From Mesostigma viride (lineage: Eukaryota; Streptophyta; Mesostigmatophyceae; Mesostigmatales; Mesostigmataceae): a stretch of 64,000 nucleotides of DNA. Numbering within the stretch: the first letter of the stretch is position 1; every line of letters begins with the position of its first letter. Of this stretch, positions 11,023 through 23,800 are shown one piece after another. A program made the position numbers and the translations under genes. Where the stretch lies: the NCBI GenBank assembly GCA_009746045.1, contig RPFO01000253.1, forward strand, positions 2,447,888 through 2,511,887, read 5' to 3'. The notes under the pieces were generated by a model that saw nothing but the letters and a program-made list of their open reading frames with translations, made no database searches and was not told the DNA's origin.

Positions 11023-12393
11023 CTAGTCTGGGGTGGCAGGAGGGGGCTGCCAGGGCTTGTGGTCAACGTGGATGACCGCCCCCCTCCAGTATACCGGCTT
11101 CCCCCCTGCGCTATGCCGGAGCTGAAGGTAGGTCGGCCATAGCTCGCGTCGCCGCTGTTGCTGGGCCAGGGTCAAGTCGTCGTCCAGCGTGAAGCGAGTC
11201 CTCGAGAGCTTCTTGCGGCATTTAAGGAACGACAGCTTGTCCGCCATGTACTTAAAGGTGAGGAGCACGGGTGCCGGGCCAGCCTTCCCCCGCGCGCGGG
11301 GGAGGCGGACAGCCGACATGTCCAGCTCACCAGTGAGTAGCATGGGGGCAAGAATGTCGCGCTTAAATGCCTCAAGAAGGCTCGTGGAGGTCTCACCTGC
11401 CTGCTGGTCGAAGTGCTTGACGATGACATTGTGGCTGCGCCGGGCGATGTCGGTTTCCTCGCGAAGGTCGAAGGCTTGTTGCTTGAGTTGTGCCGAGATG
11501 GTGGAGGTGGTGGAGGTGGTGTGCTGCTTAAGCAAGTCCGCCCAGGTGGAGGGAACATCACTGGCCGGGCCAGCAGGTGCCGGCTGGGCGGCGATTTCCT
11601 GCACCGCTTGGGCGGTGAGGCCGGCGGTGTCATGCAAGCTCTCAAGGGCGGTGGCGGTGGCTTGAAGGCGTTGGTCGAGGTCGAGGAGCTGGGCTTTGAT
11701 GTCGGCAGTGAAGGCGGAAACGGCGGTGGAGGTGGAGGCGGCGGCGGTGGAAATGTGAGGAAGTTCAGCAGTCAGCGTGCCGCCGATTGCTGAAATGTCG
11801 GCAGCAAGGGGGGTCACGTGCTGCTGAAAGGCTTCCGTGAGGATGGAACGGAGGGTGGAGGCGGAGATGGATGGAGCCCAGATCTCGCCGCCGGCTGTCA
11901 GAGCGTGGAGTCAGAGCGCTGGAGAAGGGCCGGAGTTGAGGACGGCGTGCTGGAGTTCGGGGCGGGTGCAGCCAAGCATGGCGCCGGAGGCTAGCCAGGG
12001 GCTGCCGTTGCTGCAGAGGAGGCGACCTTGGTCGGAGAGATGGAGGCACAGGTCGTAAAGCGAGGCGTAGTCCCCGAAGAAGATGCAGTCCATAGCATCG
12101 TCAGGAGACATGTTGTTCCAGTCGTGATCATCGACCTTGAAAGGGTGGAACCGAAAGCGCGGTTCCGAGGGGCGGGACCATCCTGTTTTGTCGGCTGGGC
12201 GGGTGCGTTTTGGGTCAGGCGATGCCGATGGCGAGGCTTTAAGCCCGGGAGGTTGCTGGGTGGCTACCAGTGCACGACTAGTGTCACCGCTGCCTGCCGG
12301 ACCTGATGGCGAAGCTGCAGCCGCAGCTGCCGCATTTTCATGGGCGAGCGCATCCGCCAAACTGCGTTGCGTCAAAGGACGTTTGCTCGTCAT
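11023..12393 (-). pseudogene. Type A ORF1 protein gene (stop-interrupted)
   Basis: Start ATG at 12393 (MTSKRPLTQRSLADAL). The frame runs 160 codons, hits a stop near 11911 in a region that other copies read as a continuous LRSDGEIWAPSISAPTLRS, and is open in the same frame again from 11817 to the stop at 11023. The full-length product would be about 455 residues: a Ser/Pro/Ala-rich N terminus, a globular part with DHDWNNMSP and CIFFGDYASLYDLCLHL, an Ala/Thr coiled coil, then a C-terminal domain (VLLTFKYMADKLSFLK; FTLDDDLTLAQQQRRREL; KPVYWRGAVIHVDHKPW). The C-terminal part resembles the RRM-CTD region of L1 ORF1 proteins; nucleic-acid chaperone activity is inferred. Confidence 0.65.
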
Positions 12394-12840
12394 ATATTGC
12401 GTGTTAGATTCGGAAAATTATATCAGCATGTGCGTCTTAGAAAGACGAAGCGATAGTGATATTCACAGCTGAATTTGGGGCTCAAACGTGAAAGTTATGA
12501 GCTCCGCCGTCAGCCATGGCTACCTCGTGGCTCGTGGCTCGTGGCTCGTAGGGAGTTGCTTGCCATAGTATTGTGTAATGGCGTCGGGAAAATATATCAG
12601 CGTGTGCGTCTGAGAAAGACGCCGTGGTGCTTTGCGTAATAGCTGCAGGCTGGTCACAATACTGCGCATGCGTTACAGCTGTAACCGATGATAGTACGTA
12701 GCAGATGCGCCTAGAAAAGACGCATCGGTTGCAAGTGATCTGCCTGCATTTTGGGCTCAGACGCGCAAAAATTCTGAGCTCCGCCGTCAGCCATGTCCGC
12801 TCGTGGCTCGTGGCTGAAACAACCACCATACTCTCTTATA
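12394..12840 (-). promoter_or_regulatory. Tandem 5'-UTR monomers of a type A element
   Basis: Two related blocks precede the ORF1 start. Each has a CTCAGACG/CTCAAACG…AGAAAGACG…TATATCAGC(A/G)TGTGCGTCT core and ends near GAGCTCCGCCGTCAGCC. The first spans about 12394-12545 and the second about 12570-12800. The same block occurs upstream of ORF1 at 31320-31640 and 33640-33790. A promoter role is inferred from position and from L1 monomers. Confidence 0.5.
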
Positions 12841-12894
12841 GGTCTTCTCTTGCGAGTCAGTCTGGAGGTTCGACCAGAGAGGGAAGTGAATCGC

Positions 12895-12960
12895 TCATAA
12901 TTAATTAATCAATCCATTAAACGTGTGCTCCCTTTGGGGAGTCACGGAGTACTAACCCCC
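12895..12960 (-). mobile_element. Type B 3'-end remnant
   Basis: TTAATTAATC tail followed by GCTCCCTTTGGGGAGTCACGGAG, the type B hairpin on the minus strand. Only the last ~65 bp of the element remain recognisable. Confidence 0.5.
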
Positions 12961-14009
12961 ATGCATGGATGGATGGGCAAACAATCCTACCGGTTCTATT
13001 CTGATCGGTTCTATGTCTATCTAATGCCTAAACTAACAAACCAAGGCACCGTGTAGCTAACGAGCCAAGGGATGGCCCATAGCTACCAATCACTGACAAC
13101 TACCTATGGCATTAAGGTCTTTTTATATACTATTTGAAAACGCCATGGCTTATTTATAGTAGTTTTTACATGGCACCTAGCAAGCACCGTTAGGTAGTTT
13201 GGGACATCAGGGAGTTTAGCCGGTTTGAAAGCAGAGCGTCTGATCATTTTAGACTTCACTGTCCTCGTTCCAGACTTCTTGCCATGTGTCCAGGAATTGT
13301 TGTCTCACTTAATATTATTAGTTGTCCAGGTTGTTTAGCCCCAGGTCTTTCTCCGCGTTGGTGGCAACAGTGGAAACCTGGGCGTCAACCACGTGGGGAC
13401 CAAAGGCACCCAAGGGAACATGAAGCCATGCATGAAACAAAGGCAAGCCATATTCCAAGAGAATCAACGCTGCATTAGTCACAGTCATTCGAAGAGCGCC
13501 TTTCCTCTCACAGAACTGCGAAGTCCTCACACGACGTTGGACCGCCATGCATCCAAGAATAGTTGTCTCACTTCATATGCCAAGAGAATTAGCTCTCAAT
13601 CGACCCCTTGCAAGAAGAGCTGGTGCCCCCCAGGGGATGGAGGAACAACCCGTGAAATTCTTATGCAGACTTTGCACTTTGGGGGACCCTTCAGTGACAG
13701 GAGTGCTACCGCTGACCAAGAAAAAAGAGCCAGGGCAGGTTTGCTAAGAACTCTCTGACTCCCAATGTGGAATTGAGCTTGACATCAGGACATGAATAGC
13801 ATTCTGGAATACAGTGATTGAGTGCAGAACAAGCCCGTTGCAAAATGGACAACTGCCTATCAAGCAAACAAAAGGCCACCACTACCCTGATTAGATGTCC
13901 AGTCCACAGAACACGAGTTTGCCATCATGAGTACATTTGACCACGAGTACACTTGACCACCGCAATTAGCTAGCTTTCACATCGGAACCCACCGAGCAGC
14001 AGAACAAAA
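12961..14009. other. No recognised feature
   Basis: AT-richer intergenic DNA. Short open frames (for example 13393-13758) have no recognisable motif, no supporting splice sites and no start context. I see nothing I can support as a gene. Confidence 0.5.
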
Positions 14010-14228
14010 CAAAGGCCATGTGCAGGAGCTCACACGGGTCTTATTGCACCAATAGAACTTGCCGGATCATCTATCGTGTCCGATTGCTGCTGCTGGCATG
14101 CCTCTGGCATGAAGGAGAAATGGGGTCTCTGCCCTTTCTTCCTGTTGTGCACATACAGGGATTAAAAGCACTCCGGTGCTCTGTGACTCGCCAATGGGAG
14201 CACGAGTTCAATTAATTAATTAATTAAT
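14010..14228 (+). mobile_element. 5'-truncated type B 3' end with TTAA tail
   Basis: Family 3' UTR (TTATTGCACCAATAG…, GAAGGAGAAATGGGGTCTCTGCC) ending in GTGACTCGCCAATGGGAGCACG and an (AATT)n tail at 14210-14228. A typical severely 5'-truncated LINE-type insertion of about 220 bp. Confidence 0.65.
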
Positions 14229-14733
14229 GTGCAGGAACACAGAATATATTATCTCTCCCACCTCGCGCCTCACCGTGCATCACAACAAACTCTGTGGCTA
14301 CCTCAGAAAGCTGACACCTTGGATCCAATCGCAGTACCACAGACCAAAGCACGTGATTGCCTCAGACACGCGCGCGCAGGAAAACACTCGGCAATCCTTT
14401 AACTAGAAAGCTCCCCCCTTGGAAGCCCCCAGCGATAAACCAAAACCGTTTACCGCATAACCCAGGGAGCATTCCCATAAACCAGTGCAAACATTTGCAT
14501 CGTTCAAGTATCCGTCACATCCGTGACGTCACAGCACGCTCATCTCTCCCTTGAACCTGAACAACTCTACACACACTTGCGTCGTCTATTGGGTCGTACC
14601 AGTGACCTCCGCGAGCATCACAACCAACAATCTGGTGAACGGAAACCATCTGGCTCCTATCTCCGACCCCAGCGCGCCCACCCCTCCATTCAGCACACAC
14701 CCCTCGACACACGCATCATCGCACAGCGCATAC

Positions 14734-17700
14734 CTCCGACCCCAGCGCACTCATCGCCCCCTTGAACTCCTCGGACGACTTGTCCATCGCGTCGCGCAGT
14801 GCCTGCCACTCCTTGGCCTGGGGGCAAGGCGGGGGTTCGAAACAAGGGGGGACAAGCGTGGGGGGGGGACGGACAGAACACAGGGTTACAGACAGACAAA
14901 GTTGACACGAGAAACAGAGCACAGGGGAGCAGCGGAACTTGAAAACGCAAAACATGGGGACAAGGGAAGTGGGGACCAGTGGGGCAGGAGGGGAGGGGGT
15001 GCGGGGAGGGGGCGGGTCACCGGTTGTCAAGGCTGTAGCCATGCATCAAGGTTTCATTTCCTTGACACGTGTCTTCATGGCAGGAAGCAGACGGTGGTGG
15101 ATGGTGGCACACACACGGTGGCTAACATGCCCGTCCCAGTCCACTCCAACAATGCTGCCACGCGTTTGCTTTGTGTGCCTGTATCCATGAGACAACGGTG
15201 CCCATTTGCTTGTGTCTGTGTGTGATTGTCTGGGTGAGTGCATGCTCCCCACCTTTACCTCGTTGTTCACGTCCTCCACGGGTGCCAGCATAAAACCTCT
15301 ACTACAAGAAGTGCCGGCATAAACAACCTCAACCCCCCACCAGGCTGTTCATCTCGTCCATCAGCCGTAGCATAAACAGCAAGAAACCCTCACCCTACCC
15401 GATACCATGGCGCATAAACACGCACGCACCACCTCCTCTCCCTTCCCTACCTCGCTGTTCATCTCCTCCATCAGCGCGTCCGCGTTCACATCCCGCCACC
15501 GCGCAAGCACGCTATCCGCGTTCGCCTTGTACCCAACCCCGGCCGCACGGTCCACCACAAACCCTTTGGCCCCAACGGGGGGGGGGCTGCCCCCGAAGTG
15601 GTGCCAAGGTCGCGTCACCGCGGCCCCCGCGGAGCTGAGTGCCGCGGAGACCGCGCGCAGCATGCCCCCTGCCGCCTCGGCTGCCTCGGCGGCCACAGGC
15701 AGAGGCACTACGGGGATGGGCGGCAGCCGCTTGGATGCGGACCCCTGCTTGCTCTCGCTGCTGTCTTCCTTGGGCTCGGACAGCTCGACCAGCTCGCGAG
15801 GTCGGGCCTCCGGTCGCTGTGACCCCATCAAGTAGGGGGCAGGGGACAGGAGGGGGAGGCAGTTCGAGCAGTGACCGTGGCCACCATTGAATCCGTCATT
15901 GTAGCTCAAGGCCCGGATGAAACGCTTGCGGGCTAAACAACAGACCGCATAAATTACTGGGATAGTCAACAGGATAAATAACGGGGACAATCAACAGACA
16001 GGATAAATTACAAACCATCCTATAAATAAGACAAGCTAAGAATGATAAGTCAAGATGGCATTAGATAGGCATCACCAGCATGTGCCAGGCGTGCGCACGG
16101 GCCTTAATCCCATTTTCTGGTCTGCAAACTAACCATCAGTGTCGCATGCTTCCATCACCGTCGTCTATGCGATGCCGTTTCCATAGATTCCGTCAACGAC
16201 TTAGCGAACCGCACCGTGATGACCGAAGGTGCTATCACCCAGCACGTGCGATACCTCCTCAGCCAGCTGCCAGCATCAACCCGTCACACAGCCAGCCAGT
16301 GGGCTCATTTGATAGCAAGCAGCCAACCCACCCACAAGCTATCCTGGCAAGACAGCCACCCAAGCTGGCGCTGCCAGAATGCCACTACCATGCCACGGTG
16401 CCATTACTATACTCAACATACTTGGGTCGGTTATGTGGCAAAACCTTTTGGCACCGGGACTGGTCCTCACCATCGGGGTTCCGTTGGCAGTGATCTGCTT
16501 ACGAGGCCTCGGCACTGCAACAGGCTGCCTACGGAGGGCACCGGTGCAATCATCGGGTACTACTCGGTTGCCGGTCGGTTACCGGCGCCACGCCGATTGG
16601 GCGCCGCGCCCAGTCAAAATGGGGGCCCAGACGAGCGGGCAGCCGGTAGTTTGACTAGCGGTTAGCTTCAAACTACCGTAGTTTCCAGGGACTGATCAAC
16701 AAGGTAGTTGAGATGACAATGGTTTGGCCATTTGGACATGCCGGGCGCCACGCCGAGTAGGTGTGCGGTGCATCGCCAAGCAGGCGCTGGCACCCCACCG
16801 CCGGTGCCCTGCCTGTAGTGCTGGTAACCGGCACGTAAGGGAGTATTCGTTTGGTTCCCATGACGAGTCCCTCGGGCCCAATACCGGTCACCAGAGGCGG
16901 GGCTCTTTCGTTACCAGTGTGGTTACTACAGGTACCCGGTCCCGGTAACCGATGCTTTATTTTGTTGTTTTTTACTTTTTGCTGAAGTACAGGGTACCAA
17001 CCCAGCCCTACCGATCACCACCACAAGCACGCTGATGCGGCCCACACAACTAATTACCTAAGTTTGATGTTAAATACTTGGATGTCTGGTCGGCCAGGGT
17101 ACCATTCGAGGCCTCACTCACCACAGCAAGGGGGCTGATGCTGGCTTCCTCCACCTCAGCAATCGCGGCCGCCAGCTCCTCCATGGACACCCGCTCCTCC
17201 TCGCTGCCCTCCTCCTCGGCCGACTGCCGCTCCAGCAGCAGGCGTGCAAGGCGGGCGGTCGCGGACAGGCTGCGGGAGAGCGTGCGCACCTCTGACTTGA
17301 GCACGGCGCCATTCTGGCATCAGGAGAGGGGGGGGGCGGGCAGGGAAAGGGTGGGGAGGGGACGGAGAGCAGGGAAAAGGAGGGGGAGGGGGGGGAGCAA
17401 GGAAAAGGAAGGGGGGGGAGGTGGGGTAGATGGCGGAAGGGGGAGAAAGTGGGGGAAGGGAATGGGATAAAGGGCGTGGATGGGGCATGATAGCACAAGC
17501 CAGGCAGGTTGACAGTATTAACTAACCAGGTAATCAATTTACCAATAACCCTACAACACGACACAAACTGCCCCCGCACACAACAGCCCATATCTCATCC
17601 GCCCACATCTTGGATGTCCGTGCCGGTCTCGACCTAGTCTTCTCTCGACCTGGCGGCACACGGGAGGGGCGAGCAGCACGCTGCATTTGTACAGCATGCG

Positions 17701-18442
17701 GGGTCTCAGGGGGCAAGGCGTACCCTATCCACCGTCAATTACCCATGCGGAACCGTCATTGTGTAGCACACAGGCGGGCGGAAGGCTGCCATTTGATTGG
17801 CTGGATTCTAACTTCTTCATTGAGCATGGTCGGGCCCGTGGTCATCGCCGCGCCATTCATTAGCACGTGACTGCGAGGCGCCGTGATGGATCCATACGGG
17901 CAAACATCCCTCTGACGGATGGTAGGATGCCAGCACCCGCGGGCACACGCCGTGTGGTGGCAAGCACACACCTCATCTCCGATCGACACCACCAACGGCA
18001 TCGCCACCCATAGCATGACTGCCACACAAGCACCCAGCTCCAGCCTGACATCGCCACCGTAGTGAGCGGACACCCCCAAGTGACACAAGAGGGCACAAGC
18101 CGCCACCATCTACCAATAAGCACACACCTCACACAAACACGACCGCCAGTGCATAGAGGACGGAAGGGTTCCTGCGGGCCCTGACCCCCAAGCTACACCA
18201 CCGCCGATGGGGAACTGCCATCGCGTGGCACCCACCTCCAGGCTGGCCGTGAGCGCCTTGTTCAGCAGGTGGTTGCGCTGCTGCTCGCGCGCCAGCAGCT
18301 GGCGCACCGTGTCCATCTGCACTGTGAGCGTCTTGGCCTGCTTCTGCCACTGGGACTTGGCGGTCTCCAGCGCCGCCATGTCCACCTGGCTGTACACCGC
18401 CAGCTCATCGTCCGCACCCTGGGCCCCTCCCTCACCGCCCGC
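14734..18442 (-). CDS. Host coiled-coil protein gene, four phase-0 exons (partial)
   Basis: Four minus-strand exons with GT donors and AG acceptors: 18442-18236, 17313-17122, 15816-15451 and 14817-14734. They have lengths of 207, 192, 366 and 84 bp, all multiples of three, and all join in phase 0 into one open frame of about 283 codons. Exon a reads ADDELAVYSQVDMAALETAK… and is rich in Gln/Leu/Lys heptads. Exon b has LSRSLSATARLARLLLERQS and a Glu-rich stretch. Exon c has a Pro/Ala linker and ends DALMEEMNSE. Exon d reads AKEWQALRDAMDKSSEEF. Helical coiled coils dominate; I do not recognise the family. First and last exons were not found. Introns are GC-rich with G-runs. I am fairly sure it is a real gene but not of its extent. 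Confidence 0.6.
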
Positions 18443-19660
18443 CTGGGGCACGCCGGGACCAGCGCCCGCACACACAGCGGACCCGTGCCTCGAGCCCGCG
18501 ATTCCAAAAATAGACAAGCCGACACGACCGGCACCCCGCGCCGTGCTACGCGCGGCCTCCCCACTAACGGCTATCGCAAGCTCCGCGCGCTGTCGCCACG
18601 AGCACGTGGCAACCGATTTATGGACACGGAAGGGAAAGGGGGATCAGAGGTTCATCCCAGGAGGCCGACAAGGGCATGGGAAACGTGCCAGGCAAAGAAC
18701 TCGGGAGAGTACAGGCTGCAGACAAAGGGAATGGCTTACACGGGGGGCAAATTAATCATAATTCCCGTGACTAAGTGAGAGGGTTTCCAGCAACTGCATT
18801 ACGAGAGCGACTTACCACAGCCACGCACGGCCTCTGCTGCCTGGTACGGTAGCCTGAAGCGCAAAACCGTCTTCCAATGCTAATTCCAAGAAACTCATAC
18901 TTGCCTGTAATCCAGTCTACGCCATTTGCCGTGCTTTGCATACGCAGTGGGCGAGGGACTAGGTTGTTTTGTATGGAACTTGTACGCGACAATGTGCAGT
19001 ACCAGGGACGGGACATGCATTCATTGCTAGGTTGAACTGTAGATGGCAGCAGGGCAGGGCTAGCCATGCTGCCCTTCATCATAACGTCAACACCAACAGT
19101 GAAATTGGTCCCCCGAATGGGACCAGATCCCGAAACCCGTGGTCAGGGCTGGAATGCTTCTTTCCCGACTAAATAAGATGATCCCATTTACATCATGGCA
19201 CGTTCAAAATTGCAAGCGATCCTATCGTGCGCGCGATTCCTGAGATATCGCATTGCCATTTGTCCCCATATATTTGAAGAAAAAAAAATCACGAGGGATG
19301 GACGACTTTGAACCATAGCATCCACGCAGGCACATGACGCATGACGCGCCGTGCGGGGGACACTTTGGAGACACTATGCACGTGGCGTCACGAAGCGGCG
19401 CGCTCCAGCCAGCCGTTGTCACCTACCATGGGTACAGTAGTTCACGATACGTCATTCTGTACTGTAGTGTCAACGATACGTCATCTCCGGTCTCCTTGAC
19501 AAGCCCAACTGACCGGATCGAAGATGCTGCAGGGAGAAACCGTTCAGATTTTCAGACTCGTGCCCGAATTAGTATACGAGTAATAGCAATAGGACCAACC
19601 TTAGGACCAACCTACGAATGTATTAGTGCCCAACTGCCCATGTGCGGCGTGGGATACGAC
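18443..19660. other. No recognised feature
   Basis: Contains possible upstream intron of the coiled-coil gene and unassigned sequence. No open frame with convincing motifs or splice sites was found on either strand. Confidence 0.45.
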
Positions 19661-20125
<465 letters not shown>

Positions 20126-20833
20126 CTAGTGGGTTGAGTTGAGTTGACTATTGGGTGTGCCCAAAGCTGGCTATGGTGGCCCTGACGGCGGACGAGATAG
20201 CACCTTACGTAGTAATCTAAACGCGAAACAAAGGGCAGATTCGGATTCAGCACGAAAAGGTACGTCTAGCCATCTCTTCTGAGGGGCGGAACAGCTAGCC
20301 GTCACTTGAAACGTGTGGGTAGAAGGAGCAGGCCTTACGAAATTCGTAAGTCCGCCCCTCGCCTCACTGTTTCTCGTGACGGCTACCCCATTATGGCATT
20401 CGGTCAGTGAGCCACGGCTCGGATTCGAAAACCCATCGGCAGGATGGACTAGGCCTGGGCCCCTCCACCTGGGTGGGCGAGTAGTCTCCTTGGAGCGTGA
20501 CCTCCTGTACCCTCGGTTACCCTTTCACAGGCGCAATGACTATGGAATAGTTATCGCCACACCAGGTGATCCGCTATCACCAAGACACCTCCATAACGAC
20601 TTTTCTCAATACCTGCTGCCATTACCCAAACGTGGGTGTAATGCAGCCTTTCCAATCGCTTTGGTTCTGCTCACAGCACACTGCACAGTAGGTCTCTCTT
20701 TTAATGACTATCTCACGCCCACGCCCTGTGCATGTTGTGCCGTGTCTTTCACCTTTCGCAGGTCCAATCTCACCACGCCATGGGGACCTACACGGAACCT
20801 ACCCGGCCTGGTCCGCTGGAGCCCTGCAATGAC

Positions 20834-23800
20834 ATGAGTCAACTAACACTGGTATCGTGGAATGTCAGGGGGCTGAACACATACGGGTCACACACACCAG
20901 GGCAGGGACAGCGAATACCTCGCACACGAGAATTAGCAAATGCATTACACAACTTGCTCGAGCGCTACGTGGGCCCCTCGCATGAAATTTGGATAGGACT
21001 GCAGGAACATAAAATCCAAGAAGCTGCCACACGCACCGCCCTTAGAGCTGCTAGAGCACTTGCACCTAGGACAGTTCACCGTTGGGCATGGGCACGCGGT
21101 ACACAAGGGGGCACTGCCCTCATTCAATACCGTAAACCTCCCAACCCTACGCTGACATGCCAGGACTGGGCTATAGCTACCGACACAGCGGAGGCTAGAT
21201 GGCAGGGCCGTTGGACGCGGCAGTCCATTACATGGGCAGGAAATAAGGGATACATTATTAGTGTATATGCCCCAACCGAGCCAACGGATCAAGCCTCATT
21301 CTACCCTTCCCTCTTCAAAATGGCCGCTGACCTTATCTCACAGGGGTTCGAAATTGCGTTGATGGGCGATTTCAATATAGACCTGGATGAACACCCCCCT
21401 ATACGCACAGCGGCCTTCAGTAAACAGATCATGGACCTGAACTTACAGGATGTCATCCGCTCACGAGACCACGGGCCCACTTGGCTGGCCACACGTTTAA
21501 ATGTACGCACTACTCGTCGTCTTGATAAAATCTACATCACACCCGCATGGGCGGACCTAGTTTGCTACGCATCGGTCGACCGTTCTGTTAATTTTTCTGA
21601 TCACTACCCACTCATCGTTACCCTTGCCCATCACACCAACTCCGCCCGGGGCCCCGGCATTCCCCGCTTAAACAAACACCTACTCGCGGACGATAAGTAC
21701 TACCTTGAGATCATGACACGCTGGCAGTCGTGGAGAGCCAGCAAGGGTAGCTACACAGACTGCTGCAGCTGGATGCAGGAGGGCCTAGCTAACATTCTAG
21801 AATTTTCCCAACTGTATTCACAAAATATCCGCCGCCAGAAAGGACAGGACTATCGGTACTACCAACGCATAGTGAATAAACTCCAAGCGAAGCCTACCCT
21901 GTATCAATCGGAACTAACAAAACTTCAAAGAGCTCAGACCGAACTTGACAAACTACGTTTCGAGCGTCACACATTAGCACTAGACTCAGAAAATCTGTGG
22001 TGGCACCAGGTAGGAGAAAGAATGACCAAAGAGTTCTTTGCTCTGATTCCTACCCCTAAAGCTCACTCCTCTATCACGGAAATCCAAGACGAACACGGCA
22101 GCCACCGAGACATCACCTCCATACTACAGAGTGGTCACCGTTACTACTCAGCTCTCTTTCTAAACGAACCCCATCCTGACTCATCTGCAGCCATGCAAAA
22201 AATCCTACATGCCATTCCCCGTCGCCTTACACCAGCTCAACAGCAGGAACTCGATCAAATCCCCTCCATGGAAGAGGCCACAACAGCTATGGAACACATC
22301 AAAACCGGTAGCGCCCCCGGGGTCGACGGTCTGCCTATTGAATTCTGGAAAACGTTCTGGTCCCTTCTACACATAGATTTCTACGAATGTATTCTTGAAA
22401 TTTGGCGGCACGGTAAGGTGAGCGGCAGATGGGCTGAATCTGCGCTTATCTTACTGTACAAAAAAGGAGACAAGACTCTATGGAAAAACTACCGCCCAAT
22501 CCGTCTCCTTACGGTAGCGTACAAAATCATCAGTAAAATAATCCAACGACGCTTATACACCGTCCTAGACTTCCTCATTGGTCCGGAGCAAGTGGGCTTT
22601 AGGGCCAATCTCCACATCAACGACAGCATTACCCTCATCATGGACATTGTGGAAAAAGCCTGGCGCGACGATATAGAGGGTTTCATATTGTTTTGGGATT
22701 TTGAAAAAGCCTTTGACCGTATGTGCTGGGAATACCTAGAACACATTCTAACCGCACTAGGATTTGGCCCACAACTCATGACCGTCATTATGGGTATGAT
22801 CAAATCCCTGGCTTGGTATTTACTAATAGACGGACACAAGTCAGCGACCGGCGCTAGCTCACGATCGCTACCACAAGGAGATTGCATGTCCCCTATTCTA
22901 TTTCTCTTGGCCCACGCAGGACTCTACTGGCTACACCAGAACGATCCTCGCATTCGGGGCTTCCCGACAGGTAACGGTAAAGGTATATTCCAAACGGCTT
23001 ATGTGGATGACACAACAAATGTTTGTATCTCTCTGCCTGAAGTGCATGCTGTCATGGATAATATCACTACCTATTCTGTTGCCACACAACAACGATGCAA
23101 TGTGCTCAAGTCCACGGGACTGCATATCGGCAAAACCAACACCCTACGCTACGCCCTCCCCAACCTGGCTGTGACCTGGGTCAAGCCGGGGGATCACCAC
23201 CTTTTGCACAATTGTCCCATCGGCTGCACACCCGAGGGACGCTTGGCTGAACAACGTTCTTTCATGTATGATGAAACCAACCACGTGGGCAAGCTTGCAG
23301 GCGTTCTCCTTACCGCAGGGCGCTGGGGGGCCGTCCACCGCATGAGCCTACGAGGGCGAACCCTGATCGTCAACCAACTGTTGTTCTCTAAGGTCTTGTA
23401 TTATTGCCAAGCACACCCACCCAATGATGCCACCACACAGCTCATCCAACGCCTTGGCAGCAATTTTGTCTGGAAACAGAAAGGCTTAATCTCCCACACG
23501 GTCCACGGATGGATCAACAGAGAGATGTCCTTCATGTCATGGGTGCACGGGGGCCTCGGGCTCCACAACATACAATGGCGTCTGTGGTCGCTGTATGCTA
23601 AACAAGTGATATCCGTTTTTATGGGCGTTAACACACACCCTGGCTGCATGCTTGCACGTGAAACGCTAGCCTCTCTTTCCACCCATGCTAGTGGCACCTC
23701 GTGGCAACTGGGGGCGGGCATACTGGGCAGCACCCTTATTTCGTACAAAGGACTCCCATGGTATTGGCAGCGCATATGGACAGGTTACAATAAGCTCAAG

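Larger units (their letters stand above)
10582..12840 (-). mobile_element. Type A ORF1-only LINE-like element, near full length
   Basis: This is the most complete minus-strand type A copy. Its parts are two 5'-UTR monomers (12394-12840), ORF1 (11023-12393), a 3' UTR of about 430 bp with the ACTCCCAACGGAGTTATG hairpin, and an (AATTC)4 tail at 10582-10600. About 2.2 kb in total, with no reverse transcriptase or endonuclease. This is the layout of a half-LINE such as mammalian HAL1, which keeps ORF1 and depends on another element's RT; the comparison is mine. Confidence 0.7.

Noticed and set aside
20313-20837. 174-codon frame before the L1-type ORF2, a possible ORF1
   Set aside because: No coiled coil, RRM or zinc knuckle; I treat it as leader sequence.
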